From Pseudomonadota bacterium (GTDB lineage Bacteria > Pseudomonadota > Gammaproteobacteria > Burkholderiales > Chitinibacteraceae), in assembly GCA_026399755.1 (NCBI GenBank), contig JAPLQI010000114.1, positions 1 to 42,281 of the forward strand: DNA of 42,281 nucleotides, in the 5' to 3' direction. Made by a program: the position numbers and the translations under genes. Positions 1-7,892 of the stretch are shown here, in pieces. Numbering within the stretch: position 1 is the first letter of the stretch; the number at the start of each line of letters is the position of its first letter. Below the pieces are notes generated by a model. The model made no database searches and was not told the origin of the DNA. It saw only the letters and a program-made list of their open reading frames with translations.

Positions 1-108
1 CTCCGTATTTCTGGTAGCTTTGAGATTAATAAACTCAAGCAATTTACTCGCGCCTTGCCGCAAGTATTACCTGTGCAGATTAATAACGGCGCCATTTCAA
101 AGCAATAG
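1..108 (+). CDS. FecR-family anti-sigma factor, C-terminal end (partial)
   Basis: The first reading frame is open from base 1 to a TAG at 106-108, giving the last 35 residues of a protein whose start lies outside the window. The segment LRISGSFEINKLKQF followed by ALPQVLPVQI matches the usual end of FecR proteins, where an 'ISGxF...AL..LPV' pattern closes the periplasmic domain. FecR proteins sit in the inner membrane and relay occupancy of a TonB-dependent receptor to a FecI-type ECF sigma factor. The receptor starting at 2553 carries the STN domain that such a protein would touch, so the two are probably partners although a reversed chemotaxis gene lies between them. The call rests on a short segment. 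Confidence 0.55.
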   Translation, partial: LRISGSFEINKLKQFTRALPQVLPVQINNGAISKQ

Positions 109-126
109 GTCTGCATCAAACCATCT

Positions 127-1758
127 CTATGCAAGCCGAAAGCGCTGCATTTGCGCTTGCAGCTGCAAGCTAATTTCAAACAATTGCCGGCTATCTTGGC
201 TGGCTTGCTGGGTGATGCTGAGATTGTTATCCGCAAACTGAGCGATGGAGGCCACGCTATGGGCGATGGCTTGGCTTTCTGCGACTTGTTCAGAAATATT
301 TTGGCTTAAGGTATCTAGCTCAACAGAAGCCTTATTAGCGCCTTCGCGTAATTCGGTGAGCGGCTCAACGATTTCACCGATCATTTTAACCCCGCGCGCC
401 ATTTCGTTTTTTCCATGACCAATTTGCAGTATGGCTTCACTCGTCTGCTGATCCATCGCTTCAATTACACCTTGAATTTCTCTGGTGGCGCTGGCTGTTC
501 TATCCGCCAGCCGCCTTACCTCATCTGCCACCACCGCAAACCCACGACCCGCTTCCCCTGCTCGCGCAGCTTCAATCGCAGCATTTAAAGCCAGCATATT
601 TGTTTGCTCAGCAATTTCGGTCACAGAGCTAATCATGGTGCGCATGGAGTTAGCCCTTTGCCGCAACACATCGACGGCATCGGCACTATTTTGAATGGTG
701 CTGGCAATCGAGGCGATTTCATGCGAGGCAACTTCAATCAGCTGTTGGCCACGCCCTGCCAAGCTGGCGGCTTGTTTGGATTGCTGCTGAGCCAAGCAAG
801 CCGTTTGCTCTGCTGCATGCAGTTTATTAACAAACTCGCCCACCACCCGATTGATTTGATAGAGCTCTGATTGCTGCCTAGCCACGCCATCGGCCACATC
901 CGCAGCGCCTTGCTGGGTAGACTGCGCAGCAGTAGAAACTTGATTTGCCGAATCGCGCAAACCCAACACCATCGTGGCCAGCCCTGCCTGCATTTTCTGC
1001 ATTTGCGTCAACATCATGGCGGTTTCATCACGCCCATTAATTTTCACTACGCAGCGTAAATCGCCATCCGCCATATTCACCATCATCTCAACGCCATGCC
1101 CAAGTGGGCGAACAATGCTACGCGTTACAGACCAAGCAAAAAAGGGCCCTGCCGCTAAAGCGGCCAAGCTTAAAATCCAGAGAAAAGAGCGTGTCTCACT
1201 CATGCGCTTTAATACATTATCCAACTCCCCCGACATATTACTTTGCTGCATAGCGGCCAATTGTGCGGTGGCAGCAAGCAAAGCATTCAGGGATGGCTGA
1301 GTTTGGCTGGCGTATTGTTGGGCCAGAGTGGCTTGATCACCCAGCTCGATTAAATCTACCGTATCGGTAAAAGCGCGAAGATATTGCTCCCGCAGCGCGG
1401 CTAAAGATTGCAAAGTGGCCGCCTTATCCCCCGCCCAAGGCAAAGCTTGCAATTTTAGAAAAGAGTCATTGGTTTGCTTACTAGCTAATTCCATAGCGGT
1501 ATAGAGAGGCAAACGGGCTTGTCGCTCAGGCGTGGTCACAATTTGTAATAGCAGCAGTGCGGCACTTTGAGAGTGGCGCTCTAAATCGGCAGTCACACTC
1601 TGTTTTCTAGCCTCAACCTGCACAATATTATGCATGGCTTGATCTATGCGGGCTAAACCGGCCCAGACGCTTACAGAAATAATCAATAAAAACACCAGCA
1701 TCAGCATGAATGCCATGGTTAATCGAGCGCCAATTTTAATTTTGTTTAAATAGTTCAT
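127..1758 (-). CDS. Methyl-accepting chemotaxis protein
   Basis: A 543-residue transmembrane chemoreceptor. A first membrane segment lies near residues 12-34, followed by a periplasmic helical domain of about 155 residues of the four-helix-bundle type. A second membrane segment lies near 191-212, then a HAMP domain ([13 protein letters not shown]) and a long cytoplasmic signalling coiled coil. The conserved hairpin tip that contacts CheA and CheW is clear: [19 protein letters not shown], then [15 protein letters not shown]. There is no C-terminal CheR-binding pentapeptide; the protein ends in [10 protein letters not shown]. An AGAGG ribosome site lies about 7 bases before the ATG. It lies tail-to-tail with the FecR fragment, 18 bases apart. 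The ligand cannot be told from sequence. Confidence 0.93.
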   Translation of the reverse strand: MNYLNKIKIGARLTMAFMLMLVFLLIISVSVWAGLARIDQAMHNIVQVEARKQSVTADLERHSQSAALLLLQIVTTPERQARLPLYTAMELASKQTNDSFLKLQALPWAGDKAATLQSLAALREQYLRAFTDTVDLIELGDQATLAQQYASQTQPSLNALLAATAQLAAMQQSNMSGELDNVLKRMSETRSFLWILSLAALAAGPFFAWSVTRSIVRPLGHGVEMMVNMADGDLRCVVKINGRDETAMMLTQMQKMQAGLATMVLGLRDSANQVSTAAQSTQQGAADVADGVARQQSELYQINRVVGEFVNKLHAAEQTACLAQQQSKQAASLAGRGQQLIEVASHEIASIASTIQNSADAVDVLRQRANSMRTMISSVTEIAEQTNMLALNAAIEAARAGEAGRGFAVVADEVRRLADRTASATREIQGVIEAMDQQTSEAILQIGHGKNEMARGVKMIGEIVEPLTELREGANKASVELDTLSQNISEQVAESQAIAHSVASIAQFADNNLSITQQASQDSRQLFEISLQLQAQMQRFRLA

Positions 1759-2061
1759 TCATCAGCCTCTATTAAAAGCGCCCAACAAATCGCCAATATC
1801 ACTACAAGAAAAAAAGCGATCAATACCATTCCAAGCTTTGCTTGCCCTTAATCACAAGCAAACTGGATGTCAGCTCATTCGCGCTATATCAAGAGTAGTT
1901 GAAATTTTTCTGATCAGTAGTAGGCAGTCAATATTTCGCACTATGTAAGCAAATATCATGATTTAGATTTGCGCCACCACCTGCCCCTCACCTCGCCAAT
2001 ACGACTGCCACCAGCGCTTAGGCAATTTCACTTTTGCTGATTTACACCCACTCGCCTCTCA
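1759..2061. other. Intergenic stretch upstream of the chemoreceptor gene
   Basis: About 300 bases without a credible ORF. It must hold the promoter of the chemoreceptor gene, read leftward. I looked for a sigma-28 type promoter (TAAA-N15-GCCGATAA) and found only a weak GGCGATTT on the minus strand near 1790, not enough for a call. The right end carries AATTAAATAA (2061-2070), one of two direct repeats bordering the next element. Confidence 0.5.
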
Positions 2062-2071
2062 ATTAAATAAC

Positions 2072-2451
2072 TGATGTTACGCAGTGATCATCTTTTTAGT
2101 GCCTTCGGCACGTTGATTTTGGCGCGGTATCCCCGCGGGGGACTCACTTTCTTGAACGGCCAGAAATCATAGTACGCAAAGAAGGCCGCCCCACGAAACA
2201 CGAAGGCCCCTGCGCTGCGGACAATCGAGTCGGCGGCAGGCGGGATTGGCTTGGATCCTCCTTCCCTAGCCGAAACCCCGCCCCGCTTGTTCGGAGCTTG
2301 CGTATTTCAAGGGGAGATTTAATCCCCGTGCCACTTGCTGCGATACGAATTTTAATCGCTGGGTATTAGACACTAAAAACCTATAAAACAACTTAATTCA
2401 AGTCTTGTTTTTCTTCGTGTTTCAAGATTTAGGTTTGGCTGCGTAACATCA
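2072..2451. mobile_element. MITE-like non-autonomous element with 13-bp terminal inverted repeats
   Basis: The left end reads TGATGTTACGCAG (2072-2084) and the right end CTGCGTAACATCA (2439-2451), a perfect 13-base inverted pair. The ends are bordered by direct repeats: AATTAAATAA at 2061-2070 and again at 2451-2460, so a duplicated target of about 9-10 bases is likely. The 380-bp interior holds no convincing ORF. It is GC-rich in the middle, with GTGCCTTCGGCAC at 2099-2111 and a run CCCCGCGGGG near 2130-2139. A degenerate copy of its left part (2090-2120) recurs at 26658-26689. The element lies just upstream of the heme receptor gene and its right end is about 65 bases from the candidate Fur site. 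The parent transposase is unknown. Confidence 0.7.
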
Positions 2452-2516
2452 ATTAAATAAAAAATATTTGCACAGCCACGTCAGGGTTAATGCATTTCAT
2501 TCGTTTTACTTGTGAA

Positions 2517-2531
2517 TGATTCTTAAAATCA
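2517..2531 (+). promoter_or_regulatory. Candidate Fur box upstream of the heme receptor gene
   Basis: TGATTCTTAAAATCA matches the 7-1-7 Fur consensus TGATAATnATTATCA at 10 of 14 fixed positions and is flanked so that ATGATT/AATCAT form matched arms. It lies 21 bases before the receptor ATG, where a bound iron-loaded repressor would block expression. No clear -35/-10 pair was fixed, so this remains a consensus match only. Confidence 0.5.
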
Positions 2532-2552
2532 TCTATGAGAGAGTAGAAACCC

Positions 2553-5453
2553 ATGAAATCATCCCGCCGCACTGCGCTTCGTCCTTTGATTTTGGCGCTT
2601 AGCTTGGCTTTTGCAGCACTGCCCAGCCATGCTGCCCAGCCTGCTGCCGCAGAATTTAATATCAGCACCCAGCCACTGAGCCACGCTTTGAACGAGCTAG
2701 CTCGCCAAGCAGGTATGGTTTTACTGGTCGATGCCAAACTCACAGAAGGTCGTCAAAGCCCTGCACTCAAAGGCAGATATAGCGTGCGCGATGCTTTGCG
2801 CCAATTACTGAGCGGCAGTGGTTTACGTGCCGAGGTAAATAGCGATGGCACAATTGTTTTAAAGCCAGCGCCGCAAGCGGATAAAGCCGTTGCCATTGGC
2901 GCGGTTAAAGTCAGTGGCGCGGCTGCGGCGTTTTTAAGTGATGAGCAAATCGAAGCCAGCGATCGTCCCTATGTAAAGCCGGGCTCGTCGGCCCATATCA
3001 GCCGTGAAAATATTGATCGCTTTCGGGGCACCTCGCCCGCCGATATTTTTAAGGGCACGCCCGGCGTGGTGGTAGGCGATGCAAGAAATAGCGGCGCGGT
3101 AGATGTGAATATCCGTGGCATGCAGGGCCAAGGCCGCGTGCCGGTCTTGATTGATGGCAGCTTGCAATCCTCCACCGTTTACCGAGGCTACGCAGGGATT
3201 GCCGATCGCAGCTATATCGACCCAGAGCTAATCAGCGAAATCAATATCGCCAAAGGCCCAAGCATGGGTGCTGAAGGCGCGGGAGCGATTGGTGGGCTGG
3301 TGAGTATGCAAACACTGCGCAGCGAAGATATTTTAAAGCCGGGTGAGCGTAGCGGTTTTAGAATCCGCACCGGCCTGCAAGACAATAGCAAGGAAGCACC
3401 CACTGATTTTGAAACCACACCCCGTGCTGATCGCAACAATATCTTGGACCCACGTAGTGGCTTTTTAAGCCTTGCATATGCCACCAAGCAAGATGATTTT
3501 GATGTGGTTGCGGCCATCAGCCATCGCAGCATTGGCAATTACTTTGCGGGTAAAAATGGCTTCAGCAGCTACCAGAATATCGATGAAAATGGCGACGACA
3601 ATGGCATCACCCAGTTTTACCACGCTGGCGATGAAGTGCTTAATACTTCGAACACCACCGATTCTGCTCTGCTGAAAACCACGATCCACTTAAGTGACGA
3701 TCAAGCTTTAGAGCTGGGTTATCGCTACTTTAAAAGCACTTACGGCGAAATCATGCCTTCGCAAATTTTGCGTAATAGCACCGGCATTATTAAGCAATGG
3801 AAGCCGAGCGAAGTCAGCACTGACGCATGGACCGCACGCTATAAATATCAGCCCGCTGACAATGCACTGATTAGCCTGAAAGCCAATCTGTGGTACACCG
3901 ATATGGAAAGCGCGGCCCGCAATGGTGATATTTTCCGTAATCCGCACGAAGGTAAGCCCATCGGCTGGGATCATGAATGCGAGCAATGCGTTGAATCACT
4001 CTATTTGGCTAAAAACCAATCGCAACGCTACGGGGCAGATTTAAGCAATACCTCACGCTTTGATAACACCTACGGTGCTTTTAGCCTGAACTATGGTTTT
4101 TCACTGCAAAAAGAAGATATCGCCCCATCAGACAGCGTAAAAATAGATATCGATGATGTAAACCACAACCGCAGCTTGCGCAGCGGCACACGCAATGAAG
4201 AAAGCGCCTTTATTAATATGCTATGGCAGCCCACAAACTGGCTGACTGTAGAGGCCGGTGGCCGCTATTTGCGCTATCGCAGTAAAGACCGTAATACCAT
4301 CGCCACCCAGCTTGAAGAGCCGCTAGGCTGGAAACGCATCTATTTATACGACGATAAAAGTGATCGAATTGGCAGCGTGCTCTGGCACCAAGATAATACC
4401 GGCCAATTTAGTGATGCAACAAACCCACTCAAAGCCGACAAAATTGTTCTGGAGCATGACAAAGACGAAGAGCCGATAGAAATCAGCAGCAGCCAAGTTC
4501 ACGAATCCTCCGTCGACGAGATGGTTTATCACAACGATATCCCCGGGGCCTTTAGCCGCACCGAGCCTATCGAGCGTGAAGGCAGTGGCTTTGCGCCTGC
4601 GTTTGGTCTGACATTTAAACTAAGCGACAACATCAGCAGCTATCTGCGCTACACCGAAGGCCTGCGCATGCCTAGCCTTTATGAATCCACGGTTGGCTTC
4701 TCGGCGACTTTCTCCTCGCCACTGGAGCCTGAGCACAGCAAAAACTGGGAAACCGGTATCAGCTTTGTGAAAGACGATGTATTTACAGCGGAAGACAAAC
4801 TGCGTTTTAAAGTGGCCTACTTTAATAACACCACCGATCAATACATCAGCCGCGTGATGATCTCAGGCAAAAAGGCTTGGGATCAGAACTTCTCCATGGC
4901 CAATATTGATAGCTTCAGCGTTTCTGGCTTTGAGCTGCAGTCGTCTTACGACCGTGGCGATTTCTTTGGCGAGCTAGCCGCAACTCTGAATCATAAAGCC
5001 ATGATTTGCGACTCAAAAATGGCAGGCTATCTGCGTGGCAAGGCTGAGTTCACAACTAAACTAAGCGAAACCCCAGACTGCTCACCCGTCGGATTTAGCT
5101 CGTCCTACGTCAGCAATATGATTCCACCCAAGATCAGCACTAACGCTACATTGGGCGCCCGCTTGCTGGATCAAAAACTCACTATGGGCTTGCGCGCTAG
5201 TTATGTAAGCGGCCCATTAAACACCGCCGAAGATGGTGCATCTTGGCAGAGCTACAGTGGCTCAGCATTACAAATCAAAACCCTGCCTTACAGCTTGGTT
5301 GATCTGTTTGCCAGCTACAAAATCAACGCCGATACCCGTGTGGATATGAGCATCGACAATGCCACAGATCGCTACTATCTCGACCCGCTCTCACTCAGCC
5401 TGATGCCAGGCCCTGGGCGCACGGTAAGGATGTCTGTAGGGATAAAATTTTAA
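2553..5453 (+). CDS. TonB-dependent heme/hemoglobin-type outer-membrane receptor with STN domain
   Basis: A 966-residue outer-membrane receptor. A signal peptide ends near SHA-AQ (residues 27-28). An STN domain follows (about 35-100, FNISTQPLSHALNELARQ...), the module that talks to FecR anti-sigma factors. The plug (about 135-255) contains the usual IRGMQGQGR-VPVLIDG segment, and a 22-strand-type barrel ends in RMSVGIKF with terminal Phe. The barrel carries LRMPSLYES followed by LEPEHSKNWETG, the place where heme receptors have their FRAP/NPNL-type box. Extra loops hold the cysteine pairs CEQC and C...C near 820-845. The start is supported by a GAGAG site at about -12. Heme oxygenase and tonB downstream argue for heme as substrate, as in HurIR-BhuR or HasISR systems. 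Exact ligand (free heme or hemoprotein) is not visible. Confidence 0.88.
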   Translation: MKSSRRTALRPLILALSLAFAALPSHAAQPAAAEFNISTQPLSHALNELARQAGMVLLVDAKLTEGRQSPALKGRYSVRDALRQLLSGSGLRAEVNSDGTIVLKPAPQADKAVAIGAVKVSGAAAAFLSDEQIEASDRPYVKPGSSAHISRENIDRFRGTSPADIFKGTPGVVVGDARNSGAVDVNIRGMQGQGRVPVLIDGSLQSSTVYRGYAGIADRSYIDPELISEINIAKGPSMGAEGAGAIGGLVSMQTLRSEDILKPGERSGFRIRTGLQDNSKEAPTDFETTPRADRNNILDPRSGFLSLAYATKQDDFDVVAAISHRSIGNYFAGKNGFSSYQNIDENGDDNGITQFYHAGDEVLNTSNTTDSALLKTTIHLSDDQALELGYRYFKSTYGEIMPSQILRNSTGIIKQWKPSEVSTDAWTARYKYQPADNALISLKANLWYTDMESAARNGDIFRNPHEGKPIGWDHECEQCVESLYLAKNQSQRYGADLSNTSRFDNTYGAFSLNYGFSLQKEDIAPSDSVKIDIDDVNHNRSLRSGTRNEESAFINMLWQPTNWLTVEAGGRYLRYRSKDRNTIATQLEEPLGWKRIYLYDDKSDRIGSVLWHQDNTGQFSDATNPLKADKIVLEHDKDEEPIEISSSQVHESSVDEMVYHNDIPGAFSRTEPIEREGSGFAPAFGLTFKLSDNISSYLRYTEGLRMPSLYESTVGFSATFSSPLEPEHSKNWETGISFVKDDVFTAEDKLRFKVAYFNNTTDQYISRVMISGKKAWDQNFSMANIDSFSVSGFELQSSYDRGDFFGELAATLNHKAMICDSKMAGYLRGKAEFTTKLSETPDCSPVGFSSSYVSNMIPPKISTNATLGARLLDQKLTMGLRASYVSGPLNTAEDGASWQSYSGSALQIKTLPYSLVDLFASYKINADTRVDMSIDNATDRYYLDPLSLSLMPGPGRTVRMSVGIKF

Positions 5454-5505
5454 GCGTTGTGCTTGTGAATCAATGAGCATTCTCCATAACCAAGACGCAG
5501 GTTTT

Positions 5506-5564
5506 TCGTAGGGCGGGTGAAACCCGAACAGCTAAAAAATCGGCGGGTTTCACCCGCCCTACGA
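5506..5564. repeat. Dispersed palindromic repeat (GTAGGGCGGGTG family), copy 1
   Basis: A 59-bp unit with perfect 21-base arms, 5506-5526 and 5544-5564, containing GTAGGGCGGGTGAAACCC and its reverse complement around a 17-base loop. It sits between the receptor and heme oxygenase genes and as RNA would form a strong hairpin. There is no T-tract after it, so it is not a standard terminator. Other copies: 7454-7519, 30127-30198, 33586-33650, with degenerate ones near 26597 and 30248. Confidence 0.85.
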
Positions 5565-5671
5565 ATGATGCAATGCCTAAAAACATAAGACCGGCTTTAT
5601 AAAAAAACCACCACACCCCGTATCAAATTTAAATATCAATCCACCTTTATGACTAGAGTAAACAAACCACT

Positions 5672-6253
5672 ATGAATACTGTTGCCGAACTGAGCCGTAC
5701 CCAACAACTCAAAGCCTTAACGACTGACACGCACGATCAGCTAGATAAGCGCATTATGGCCAACAAGCCTTTTGCTAACCGCGATAATTACGCTCGCTTT
5801 CTGATTGCCCAATACGGCTTTCTGAGGGATTGCGATCCGCTTTATGACAACTCGCAACTGGCCGCCCTTTTCCCTGATTTGGCCGAGCGCCGCCGCTATG
5901 ATCGTATCGCTGCCGATATCACTGACTTGGAACGCAGCTTGCCAGAGCACGATACTTTGCCCGCCCTTGAGCATACGCAAGATATTCCCACCGCTTTGGG
6001 CTGGATGTATGTGACCGAAGGCTCTAAACTCGGCGCGGCGATTTTATTAAAAATGGCGGCAAGCTTAGGCCTATCTGAAGAATTTGGTGCTCGCCATTTA
6101 GCCGGAGCGCCAGAAGGGCGCGCTAAAAATTGGCGTGAATTTGTAGCGGTACTCGATGGCATTGCCTTAAGCGCGGCAGAAGAAGCACGCGCAGTCGCCG
6201 GTGCCAAAGCCGCTTTCACCCGTATGAATAACCATTTAGATCAGGTGTATTAA
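5672..6253 (+). CDS. hemO: Bacterial heme oxygenase (HemO/PigA-like)
   Basis: A 193-residue all-helical cytoplasmic protein, the normal length for HemO/PigA. It opens the heme ring to biliverdin, CO and ferrous iron. The proximal heme ligand is probably the His in TTDTHDQLDKRI near residue 22. The distal-helix signature is GWMYVTEGSKLGAAIL, near residues 110-125. The gene follows the receptor by 218 bases that contain a palindromic repeat, and its stop overlaps the ATG of the next gene by one base (TAATG), implying translational coupling to the tonB fusion. The ribosome site is weak (GAG about 14 bases upstream). Whether it shares the receptor's promoter or has its own cannot be decided. Confidence 0.9.
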   Translation: MNTVAELSRTQQLKALTTDTHDQLDKRIMANKPFANRDNYARFLIAQYGFLRDCDPLYDNSQLAALFPDLAERRRYDRIAADITDLERSLPEHDTLPALEHTQDIPTALGWMYVTEGSKLGAAILLKMAASLGLSEEFGARHLAGAPEGRAKNWREFVAVLDGIALSAAEEARAVAGAKAAFTRMNNHLDQVY

Positions 6254-7410
6254 TGCATCAACGCGGACTGCATGCACCATTACGCTGGGGTTACACCATT
6301 TTGGGTTGCCTGATGGTAGTGCTCGGCATTATCGGAGCAATGCTGCCCGTGATGCCCACCACGATTTTCTTACTGATGGCCTTGGCTTGCTTTAGCAAAT
6401 CATCGCCTAAGTTTGAGCAATGGCTGCTGCAGCATCCGCGTTTTGGCGCCTCGCTTCGCGCTTGGCGGGAGCACCGTGCTGTGCCTAAGCGGGCCAAGAT
6501 ATCGGCCTGCTTAGGTATGGTGCTAGGGCTAATTGTTTTAGCCCTCACCCCTGTGCCATGGTGGGTCGTAGCCGTTGTCGCTGTGTGTGAGCTTATCGTC
6601 GCCATTTATCTGATCCGCCGCCCCTCTATCGCGCTAGATATCAACAATGATCTCAGTAAAACAGAAATAACCTCCTGTCCAATCAAGCCCGCTCGTCTAG
6701 GCATAAAACGCAGCCTCATCATCAGCCTCTTACTGCATGTGGGCTTGCTCAGCTATTTTGTAAGCAACTGGACCAGTGAGCCAATCACGCCTAAGTTTGC
6801 CAGTGAAAAGATGGAAGTCACCCTGCTGCAAGCGGCAGCCCCTAGTATTCCGCTCGAGCAAACTGAAGCCAAACACGTCAGCCAAGCAGCGGCCAAACAA
6901 GCGCCCAAAGAAGCCAAGCCCCCCGCACCCAAAGCCACTCCACAAGTAATCGATCAGATTGTCAGCAAAACCCTTGCCGAATCAACGCTTTCAGCCACGG
7001 CCCAGCCTGAGAAAAAAGCCAGCGAGCAAACCAGCAGTAAAGAAGTAGGCCCGCTCAATAAAACCGCAGCCATTGCAGCCGCCCCACCTGCACCGCCGGC
7101 CTCCAATCAGCAGGCCAGCGGCGGCAGTAATAGCTGGGAAGGCAAAGTACTTGCCCGCTTAGAGCGCTTTCGCCGCTACCCCACCGCCGCCCGTATGCGC
7201 GGCGACGAGGGCGTGGCCTATTTGCGAATTATGATTAATCGAGAAGGGCAAGTACTCAGTGCAAAACTAGAGCGCAGCTCCGGCGTGCCCGCACTCGACA
7301 AAGCCGCCATGGAAGCCCTCAACCGCGCCGCCCCCCTGCCCCGCATCCCCGCCGATCGGCCAGAAGAGCTAGAATTACTGGTGCCATTTGAGTTTTTTAT
7401 TGCGAATTGA
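6253..7410 (+). CDS. DUF454 (YbaN-like) membrane domain fused to a TonB energy transducer
   Basis: A single 385-codon frame. Residues 1-125 are a DUF454/YbaN domain: hydrophobic helices around 14-46 and 83-122 with the family's GAMLPVMPTTIFLLMALACFSKSSPKF and HPRFG...W segments. A linker follows, and then a classical TonB: membrane anchor about 152-172 with the SxxxH signature (S158, H162), a Pro/Ala/Lys-rich periplasmic spacer (about 185-290), and a C-terminal TonB domain (about 295-385) with RRYP, GVAYLRIMINREGQV and PLPRIP. TonB passes proton-motive energy from ExbB/ExbD to outer-membrane receptors; no exbBD is in this window. DUF454 genes often neighbour heme oxygenase genes but are usually separate. 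The start shares one base with the hemO stop. Confidence 0.87.
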   Translation: MHQRGLHAPLRWGYTILGCLMVVLGIIGAMLPVMPTTIFLLMALACFSKSSPKFEQWLLQHPRFGASLRAWREHRAVPKRAKISACLGMVLGLIVLALTPVPWWVVAVVAVCELIVAIYLIRRPSIALDINNDLSKTEITSCPIKPARLGIKRSLIISLLLHVGLLSYFVSNWTSEPITPKFASEKMEVTLLQAAAPSIPLEQTEAKHVSQAAAKQAPKEAKPPAPKATPQVIDQIVSKTLAESTLSATAQPEKKASEQTSSKEVGPLNKTAAIAAAPPAPPASNQQASGGSNSWEGKVLARLERFRRYPTAARMRGDEGVAYLRIMINREGQVLSAKLERSSGVPALDKAAMEALNRAAPLPRIPADRPEELELLVPFEFFIAN

Positions 7411-7453
7411 GTGAAAAGCAATCGTTGATTAATTGCATTCGATTTGTGCATTT

Positions 7454-7519
7454 GTAGGGCGGGTGAAACCCGCCGAGCTTTGCTGAAACACGAAAAACGG
7501 CGGGTTACACCCACCCTAC
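7454..7519. repeat. Dispersed palindromic repeat (GTAGGGCGGGTG family), copy 2
   Basis: GTAGGGCGGGTGAAACCC starts the left arm (7454-7475) and an imperfect complement (7498-7519; two substitutions) ends the unit. The loop holds 'gagctttgctgaaacacgaaa', closely related to the loop of copy 3. It lies 44 bases after the tonB fusion and may act as a processing or stability hairpin for that mRNA; that is inference. Confidence 0.82.
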
Positions 7520-7892
7520 GATTAAAATCAATGTGCATCCTTTTGAAAAGAATATTCGCAAATTCAATCTCCTGCTTTTAATTTTTTTATCTTATGTTTT
7601 CAATAACAAGATGTTTTTTATATGGGAATGGCTATCAGTGGCTTAGCTAAAATAGGCCTATGGCATTACTCAAGAAGACAATTAAAAACTGAGCAACGTT
7701 ATATCTACTCTGAGCAAAAACCAAAATAGACCGCTCAAACGCGGTTTGGCGCCTTGCGTTTTTAGTTCATCCAATGACATTTACTTACCAATTCTTTCAT
7801 AAAACTCGCATTTAAAATTAGCCTTGTTTAAACTAGCGCAAGACTTTACCCCTCTCTGCCGGACCACGTCTATTTCCTCGCCAAGGAACACC
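7520..7892. other. Intergenic region upstream of the amidohydrolase gene
   Basis: About 370 bases, AT-rich in the first half, with no ORF I would call a gene. A nested inverted pair (CCAAA...CCGC, GCGG.TTTGG) occurs near 7720-7748. The promoter of the amidohydrolase gene must lie here, but no -35/-10 pair stands out. The frame of the next gene is open back to 7824, but that stretch lacks a ribosome site. Confidence 0.5.

Noticed and set aside
485-1300. Several plus-strand open frames opposite the chemoreceptor gene
   Set aside because: They are shadows of the minus-strand gene: no ribosome sites, no recognisable domains, and codon use that mirrors the real frame.
1759-1900. A sigma-28 (flagellar) promoter for the chemoreceptor gene
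   Set aside because: Only a partial GGCGATTT is present on the minus strand without a matching TAAA at the right distance.
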